Below are positions 62,475 to 64,000 of a stretch of DNA of 64,000 nt, in pieces. This DNA comes from Chloroflexi bacterium TSY (GTDB lineage: Bacteria > Chloroflexota > Anaerolineae > Caldilineales > Caldilineaceae): positions 15,454 through 79,453 of the forward strand of contig JAHBNG010000064.1 of the NCBI GenBank assembly GCA_019217005.1, written 5' to 3'. The position numbers and the translations under genes were made by a program. Under the pieces are notes generated by a model. The model was not told where the DNA came from and searched no databases. It saw nothing but the letters and a program-made list of their open reading frames with translations. Numbering within the stretch: the stretch's first letter is position 1; every line of letters begins with the position of its first letter.

Positions 62475-63992
62475 ATGATCATGTTTTGTGCGCGGAATAG
62501 AATATGGTTCCTGCTGGTTGTTACGATCATTGGTACAGGATGCACACCCATCCAGCTAGCTGTGACAACCCAGGCAGTTCCACAACAAGTAAAAACAGTT
62601 CCACTGACTGCGTTATCCCCCTGCACTGGTACGTTTATCGCCCATAATCTGGACCATGTCACGACCATTGAAGGTGAGGTGGTGCGACTGTTCGAGAGCA
62701 ACGGTGCCGGATTGGCCATCAACGATCTCGATCTTGATGGCGATCTGGATATCGTATTCGCAAACTTAGCCGGTCCGAACGCAATTTTTTGGAATCAAGT
62801 CGATCTGCGCTTCCGCAAAGAGGCATTCCCGCATGGCGATTCTCGTGGCGTTGCCATCATTGATGTGGATGGCGATGGCTGGCAGGATATTGTCTTCACG
62901 CGGCGGCTCACTGTGCCGACCTATTGGCGCAATATACTCGCTGACCAAAATAGCGCAGATGAATTTGGATTTGTAGAGCAACACTTGGCGGGTTTTGCCA
63001 AACCTGCATATACAATGGCCTGGGGGGATTTGGATCACGATGGGGATTTGGATGCGGTGACAGCCTCCTATGATTTGGCACTGAAGATGGTGCTGGGTGA
63101 TAGTTTTCGTTTTGGCGAGGGAGCGGGCATCCGCTATTACGAGCAAGTGAATCGTGAATCCGACTCGGTTGCCTTTGCATCTCATTTCTTGGCTCGGCGT
63201 GCTGAATCACTGGCCCTGCTGTTGGCTGATCTAAACGACGACGGTTGGCAGGATATCTTGGTTGGCAACGATTTTATCCATCCCGATCAAATTTGGCTTT
63301 TCTCTCCGACCGGTTGGCAGGAGACCCAACTCTTTGCTGCCACGACACAAAACACCATGAGTTTTGCTCTCGGTGACATCGACAATAACGGCCTACTCGA
63401 ACTTTTTGCCGCCGACATGAAGCCTTATCGCAATGACGACGCAACCTTGGCTGCTTGGCAACCTGTCATGGACAAAGTAGAGAGGTTGCCCAACGACCCC
63501 CAGACTGTTGCAAACATGTTACAGATGCGCAATGCCAGCGGGCACTTTATCAATCGGGCAGTGGAGATGGAACTATCGGCCACTGGCTGGAGTTGGTCGG
63601 CCAAGTTTGGTGACCTGGATAACGACGGTTTTTTGGATCTATATGTCGTCAACGGCATGGTGGCGTTGGATCTCTTCGATCATTTACCTGGCAATGAGTT
63701 AGTTGAAGAGAACCAAGCGTTGCGTAATCTTGGCGCCTCTCGGTTTACGCCAGCTCCTGCCTGGGGCCTCAACAGCACATTGAGTGGGCGCGGCATGAGT
63801 ATGGCCGATCTCGATGCTGACGGCGATCTCGACATCGTCGTCAACAATTTGTTGAGGCCAGCACAGATCTTTGAAAACCAGGTCTGTGGCGGATCTGCAT
63901 TGCTCGTCGACCTCTTTTGGCCCGATAGCAAAAACACCCGTGCTTTGGGGGCCAAGGTTGTGCTACAGACTAGTACAGAAAGGCATAAATGA
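62475..63992 (+). CDS. FG-GAP/VCBS-repeat lipoprotein, C-terminus probably truncated
   Basis: 505 residues. N-terminal lipoprotein signal with lipobox GTGC, then repeated Asp-rich calcium loops: DLDLDGDLDIVF, DVDGDGWQDIVF, DLDHDGDLDAVT, DLNDDGWQDILV, DIDNNGLLELF, DLDNDGFLDLYV, DLDADGDLDIVV. This is a seven-bladed propeller. The end (TRALGAKVVLQTS) is the start of an ASPIC/UnbV domain, which normally runs on another 60 or so residues; a stop at 63990 cuts it off, by mutation or rearrangement just past the window. Likely a surface protein that binds glycans or proteins. Confidence 0.82.
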   Translation: MIMFCARNRIWFLLVVTIIGTGCTPIQLAVTTQAVPQQVKTVPLTALSPCTGTFIAHNLDHVTTIEGEVVRLFESNGAGLAINDLDLDGDLDIVFANLAGPNAIFWNQVDLRFRKEAFPHGDSRGVAIIDVDGDGWQDIVFTRRLTVPTYWRNILADQNSADEFGFVEQHLAGFAKPAYTMAWGDLDHDGDLDAVTASYDLALKMVLGDSFRFGEGAGIRYYEQVNRESDSVAFASHFLARRAESLALLLADLNDDGWQDILVGNDFIHPDQIWLFSPTGWQETQLFAATTQNTMSFALGDIDNNGLLELFAADMKPYRNDDATLAAWQPVMDKVERLPNDPQTVANMLQMRNASGHFINRAVEMELSATGWSWSAKFGDLDNDGFLDLYVVNGMVALDLFDHLPGNELVEENQALRNLGASRFTPAPAWGLNSTLSGRGMSMADLDADGDLDIVVNNLLRPAQIFENQVCGGSALLVDLFWPDSKNTRALGAKVVLQTSTERHK

Positions 63993-64000
63993 TTACATAG

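Overview
The window reads as one stretch of a bacterial chromosome with about 50% G+C and an accessory, scavenging character. It carries six ABC uptake loci: two complete and one partial sugar-type, and three oligopeptide-type. Around them are a sulfatase, a polysaccharide deacetylase, a very large secreted family-16 glycoside hydrolase, a Gfo/Idh/MocA oxidoreductase and a LacI-type regulator. Lipoprotein and Tat-type solute-binding proteins and the many palindromic intergenic repeats suggest a Chloroflexota-like (Anaerolineae/Caldilineae) genome. That placement is inference from gene style; no rRNA or marker gene is present.

Layout. 0-2.7 kb: sugar permease end, a toxin-antitoxin-like pair and a MalK-type ATPase. 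2.8-7.1 kb: peptide-type locus whose binding-protein gene is broken by two mobile elements. 7.3-11.7 kb: a broken nuclease-like gene with a DUF2283 partner, a DUF2961 remnant, a sulfatase, a SWIM-zinc/HTH protein and a PLP enzyme. 11.7-18.0 kb (minus): an Opp operon in which F is frameshifted, D carries a 155-bp element and C carries a 1.6-kb IS. 18.3-24 kb: IS4-type copy 1, deacetylase, a hypothetical gene and the LacI regulator with operator sites. 24.1-30.6 kb: the giant hydrolase and a phosphotransferase. 30.8-38 kb: two more peptide-binding-protein genes, each broken by the same 215-bp element, with one permease pair. 38-43.2 kb: a sugar ABC operon (minus) and an oxidoreductase. 43.3-51.7 kb: two paralogous giant proteins fusing a RecB/Cas4-like nuclease and an RNase H-fold domain to an IS66-type transposase. 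They flank IS4-type copy 2 and a two-gene AhpD-like operon whose second gene has an in-frame TGA at a redox-cysteine position. 52.3-54.1 and 60.6-62.4 kb: two paralogous AAA ATPases. 54.4-60.4 kb: a third sugar-type locus. 62.5-64 kb: an FG-GAP lipoprotein.

The main theme is mobile DNA acting on transport genes. Four 215-bp elements (5-bp duplications of the form AGNCY), two 155-bp elements (8-bp duplications), a 1.6-kb IS with matching ends and two IS4-type copies all have exact target duplications. Removing each element that lies in a gene, plus one duplication, restores the host reading frame exactly. Several other palindromic repeat families fill the intergenic spaces.

The two most novel observations are (1) the nuclease/RNase H/IS66-transposase fusion, present as two paralogs with well-conserved nuclease halves but strongly diverged transposase halves, plus leftover fragments of both ends elsewhere; and (2) a candidate selenoprotein of the AhpD family, with a CxxU motif followed by a hairpin that fits the bacterial SECIS rules.
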